From positions 3,456,603-3,520,602 of the forward strand of contig JAAONU010000013.1 in assembly GCA_012932295.1 (NCBI GenBank): 64,000 nucleotides of DNA, given 5' to 3'. The position numbers were made by a program, and so were the translations under genes. This DNA is from Cyclina sinensis (Eukaryota > Mollusca > Bivalvia > Venerida > Veneridae). This document shows, piece by piece, positions 60,511-64,000 of the stretch. A model generated the notes under the pieces. The model saw only the letters and a program-made list of their open reading frames with translations. It did no database searches and was not told where the DNA came from. Each line of letters starts with the position of its first letter. The stretch's first letter is position 1.

Positions 60511-62371
60511 ATACCACAAATAAATATTTACTAAAATTAAAATGGCAAGATAAATAGAGAATTTTTACTAAAAAAATCAACAAGACATTTTTGGACATTG
60601 CAAAAACAAGAATGCATTCGTATGCATTAGGTTTGTTAACATACTTTAAATGTTATTTTTGTTCTACCTTAGTTTACACAGAAGACAACAGTATTTGCCA
60701 GTAAAGGAAAGCTTACTGATGTGAAGTGCTTCATCAACATCACAAAGTATAATAAGTATTACTTGTTGCCTTTTGACTCGAAAACAAGTGTTGTGCATTG
60801 TTCTTGATGATTATAATTTCATATTTCAGATGTAATATAATACTAGCGCAAGATTTTTTATTATACAGACAGGAGTTAAAAGATATTTTCCTTTGCATGG
60901 CATTTTATGTATTTGTCCATTACCCCCCACCCCACAAAAAAGGAAAAAAACACCAACAAAACAACAGCTCAAAAATGTATTCATGTTTTGCCATTTTGAC
61001 AAACTTATACGGTAATTTTCTCAACTTAATCGGGATATATTTAATTACAGCTATAATGAACCAGACAAAATGATTACCTTGGAACCTCATAAAATAACAT
61101 ATAGCTGATAAAGCTCCCTTATTCATTTGATGTGTCCAATAAAAGCCTATTTTGTTCTGGAAAAATATTATCTTTAGTAATATGAAGACTGGTTTCAGTT
61201 TTTATGACTTTTTCATCAATCCACTTTTTTTTTTCCATGAAATTTGTCACCCAAAATAGATAATGGCAATTTGTAAAGTGGAAAGCACTCAATGCCAAAG
61301 GATTCTGAATTGCAAAATGTGCTTACTGTCCAAATTGGAATGTTGTAGTTATTTATAAGAACACCTGCAGGGACGAGGAGTCTTGTGTGTGCTCTTTTTC
61401 TGGGAAGCTGAAAGAAAAAAAAAAATGTCTTCTACTCTGAAGGCCAGATACTGCCACTTTTAACAAATGAAAAATAGCAGAAGTAAACACATAGAATACT
61501 GTTTCAAGGATGAGTCAACAAAATAATGAGCATTAAGAGTCATCAGAGGATAAAAAACGAGCTATTATGGAATAAGCTTTTGTTTTTCTACAATTACATG
61601 AGAAAAGTCATCTAAATGTGTTGACATTATGTTTACATTTTCTCGCTTTTTCTCTGGAAGAAAGACTGCTGACAAACACAGATGTTATTGATGGTTTTAT
61701 TACATTTCTGTATTACTTCCAAATTAGGGCAAGAGTAAACCTTTAATGAGGCCATCTGAGTCCAGCAAGAATGTGTTTCATATTCTTTGGGATTCTACAA
61801 TGTACATTCGTTTCTGGCACACATTTATGTCTTCAGAACTATTCCATTGAAGACGGGAAGACAATTGACAACATTGTCATACAGATATATAGTAAATGTT
61901 GACTTTATTGCATTTGGAAGTTTTTGATTTGATTTGGGTTTTAATGAGTCATATTTGAATTGCAGATCAAAGCACCTTGTTATACATTTGATGTCACTGC
62001 CTCAATTGTTATTCTGTCTACTTTGCTCTTATAGACTATTTTATCTCAGCTGCTGGGATCAACATTAGTCAGTCTACTTTGCCCCTAGACTAGTATATCT
62101 CAACTACTGGGATTTTTGGAAACTTTATGGATAGTGGCAGTAACAACAGGAATGCACACACTACAAGTAGTGTCAGATTGGATTGTTTTTCCCTAGAGTT
62201 AAGGTCCTTGGATATCTACTGTACTTTTAAACAGTTATGGGCTGTTTGATATTCTCAGATAGTAAAATATTAAAGCAATATAGAACTACTTCTCCGCAGC
62301 CTCAGGCTGGGATTGAAAGTAAGAAGTGAACATGAAAGTTACAAGCATGATCCTGCTGGTTCTGAATTTTT
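60511..62371. other. AT-rich unassigned DNA
   Basis: A C-run/A-run patch at 60922-60962. Plus-strand frame 60798-61073 and minus-strand 60920-61126 have no recognisable domain. Confidence 0.45.
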
Positions 62372-62971
62372 AGCTCACCTGGCAACAAGTGCCAGGGTGA
62401 GCTCTTAGTATGCTATTTTGTCTGGTGTCTGTTGTCCAGCCTTCTTAAAAAAACTAGGTTACTGCAGGGTAAAATCATAGAAAACCTTGTTAACACTCTA
62501 GAGGTCACATTTTTTAGCCATTTTAAATTAAAGTTGGTCGGAATGTTTGCCTTAATGAATTCCTGGATAATTTGTAACTGGGTTACATGGGATCAGAAAT
62601 TAGGTCACCAGGTCAAATCATAGGAAAACCTATTTTAATACTCAAGAGGTCAAATTCAGAATGTTGCTTTGATGGATTCTTAGGCTTATTTGAAACTGGG
62701 TCACATGGGGTCAGATATTAGGTCACCAGGTTAAATCAGAGTAAAACCTTGTTGATATTGTAGAGATTACATTTTTCTTCTGATCTTAATGAAAATTTGG
62801 CATTATAGATAAACCTTGTTAGTATTCTAGAGGTCACATTTTTTATTTGATCTTAATGAAAATTTAAGTCAGAATGTTTGCTTTGATGGATTTTTTCTGT
62901 GGTCATAAGTGCCTTTAGACCTCATATGGCACATTTCAGGTGAGCAACACAGGGACACTTGGCCCTCTTTT
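62372..62971 (+). mobile_element. AGCTCACC-family element, short copy with both ends
   Basis: The 5' hairpin is the clearest of the family: AGCTCACCTGGCA (62372-62384) against TGCCAGGGTGAGCT (62390-62403), one extra G. About four core units follow with 'aaattaggtcaccaggtcaaatca', 'actctagaggtcacatttttta' and 'gaatgtttgc.ttgatgga'. The right end has CAGGTGAGCAACA (62937), stem 'agggacacttggccct' and 'cttttt'. Confidence 0.7.
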
Positions 62972-64000
62972 TTTTTTTTTTTTGAAGATGTTTTACAATA
63001 ATCATTAATAGGGTACTCAATAAATGTTTGACAGTTACTGCCTTTCAAGAGACTACATTTTTATATGGCTTCAAAGAGCTAGCCTTATCAACCTTACCAA
63101 TGTTATTTGTCCAAAAGTTTTATAAACCATTTCACTGTTTCAGACAATAGAGGGAATGAAAAAAGGTGTTAAAGAATGTTTCTCTGTTTCAAATGATTGA
63201 GGGAACAAGTGGCTCAATGAATATGAATTAACAAATAATTGAATATTAAAAAGGAAAAACTGTGTCCAGTATAAACATTGAAGAGCCATATGATACAAAA
63301 TTAATCATTCTTACTGCCAAAGAAAATAAAATACGTTATATCCATGCTCATCTGCTTAGTAAGGAAGATTTACATGATGTTTAATAATAAATTATAAAAA
63401 TTGTATCCTACAAATAAAAAAAATAAATTAAAGAAAATGATTTCAGTTATAACTACTGTTCTGCATTCTCACATAGACACATGCATAATATAGTCTGCAG
63501 TCTGCACCCTTTACATTGTCTGATAATCTTGCAGATAAGTAGATCCATCTTTTTCTAAACTGCATAGATTCAGCAAATGTATTTGGTTATTTGTTATTTT
63601 TTAAAATTAAGGTAATAAAACAAATATGATACAAGACTATATTGATGATGTTGAAATTGCATAAATGCACTGTGATAAAGTAAGGGGCATAATGTCTGAC
63701 TCTGTATCTTTCTGTTCATAATTCCAATTTCCACTTTCAAGGAAAGCTAGTTTCTAAAAAATGTTCTGTAATGTATATAAGACGCACCCAGTTTCTGTTG
63801 TAAAATTTTAAGGTAACAAAAATGCGTCTTATAAGTGAGGTTATATGGTACACTTGATGCTTCATTGGTACAGAGACCTTAAAGTGCTTTAAACAATATT
63901 TTGATAGCTGTAAAGACATTGATTTGATTTCTTTTGGTTGTCCGAAAAGTGAATCAGAATTGCTTAAGTTTTTACTGGGAAAATCTTTCATAAATTTCCC
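62972..64000. other. AT-rich unassigned DNA
   Basis: A long T run at 62970-62983. A short inverted repeat at 63777-63832 is listed separately. No supportable gene; the minus-strand frame 63737-63991 covers the inverted repeat. Confidence 0.45.
63777..63832. repeat. Short foldback with ATAAGACGCA arms
   Basis: ATAAGACGCA (63777-63786) and TGCGTCTTAT (63823-63832) are perfect inverted arms around a 36-bp loop. I recall similar 'aagacgcacc' termini in MITE-like repeats of other animals, so this may be a small solo element. Confidence 0.5.

Overview
This window looks like an AT-rich, gene-poor piece of a molluscan, most likely bivalve, nuclear genome. No operons, ribosome binding sites or dense reading frames are present. 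Most of the recognisable sequence consists of 'tcaaggtcac / aaactaggtcacc'-type interspersed repeats, short-hairpin elements with GTCCGTCC tracts, tRNA-derived SINE heads and many minisatellites, a combination I associate with bivalves. The species cannot be named from this sequence alone.

Only one protein gene is well supported. It is an apparently intronless class A (rhodopsin-like) neuropeptide GPCR of the DMSR / myosuppressin / sex-peptide-receptor type on the minus strand (40442-41596, 384 aa), with a candidate poly(A) signal about 230 bp downstream. Nearly all other open frames are either translations of tandem repeats or short chance frames.

Layout: 1-4.2 kb holds eroded interspersed elements. 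4.9-7.6 kb is a large ~33-bp minisatellite with higher-order structure, followed by a 39-bp array at 8.0-8.3 kb. 9.4-10.4 kb holds another element. 12.5-15.7 kb is a DNA-transposon cluster: a TA-flanked CAGTC element with a tandem-repeat element nested in it, a TA-flanked CAGTA element, and a near-perfect foldback MITE. 16.3-24.6 kb contains MITE, 'AGCTCACC' and hAT-like insertions. 26.5-28.3 kb has a MITE copy, an 'ATACCCCC' element and a 22-bp array. 31.5-34.6 kb has an AGCTCACC element and a 49-bp array. 34.6-42.2 kb is repeat-poor and carries the GPCR. 42.2-45.8 kb has small minisatellites. 49.0 kb has an inverted repeat, and 51.1 kb a SINE. 52.6-54.7 kb has a 27-bp array next to a 'GTCTCCCC' element. 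59.7-63.0 kb has a further array and AGCTCACC elements.

The most interesting pattern is in the mobile DNA. At least five sequence-distinct element families share one plan: a 5' hairpin, a tandemly repeated ~130-160 bp core, an inverted copy of the 5' arm, a small stem-loop, then CTAG or CTTG followed by T. Every copy whose polarity I can read points the same way. This plan resembles the bivalve 'pearl' / Helitron-associated (HINE) elements. That link rests on family knowledge and inference, not on a database search.
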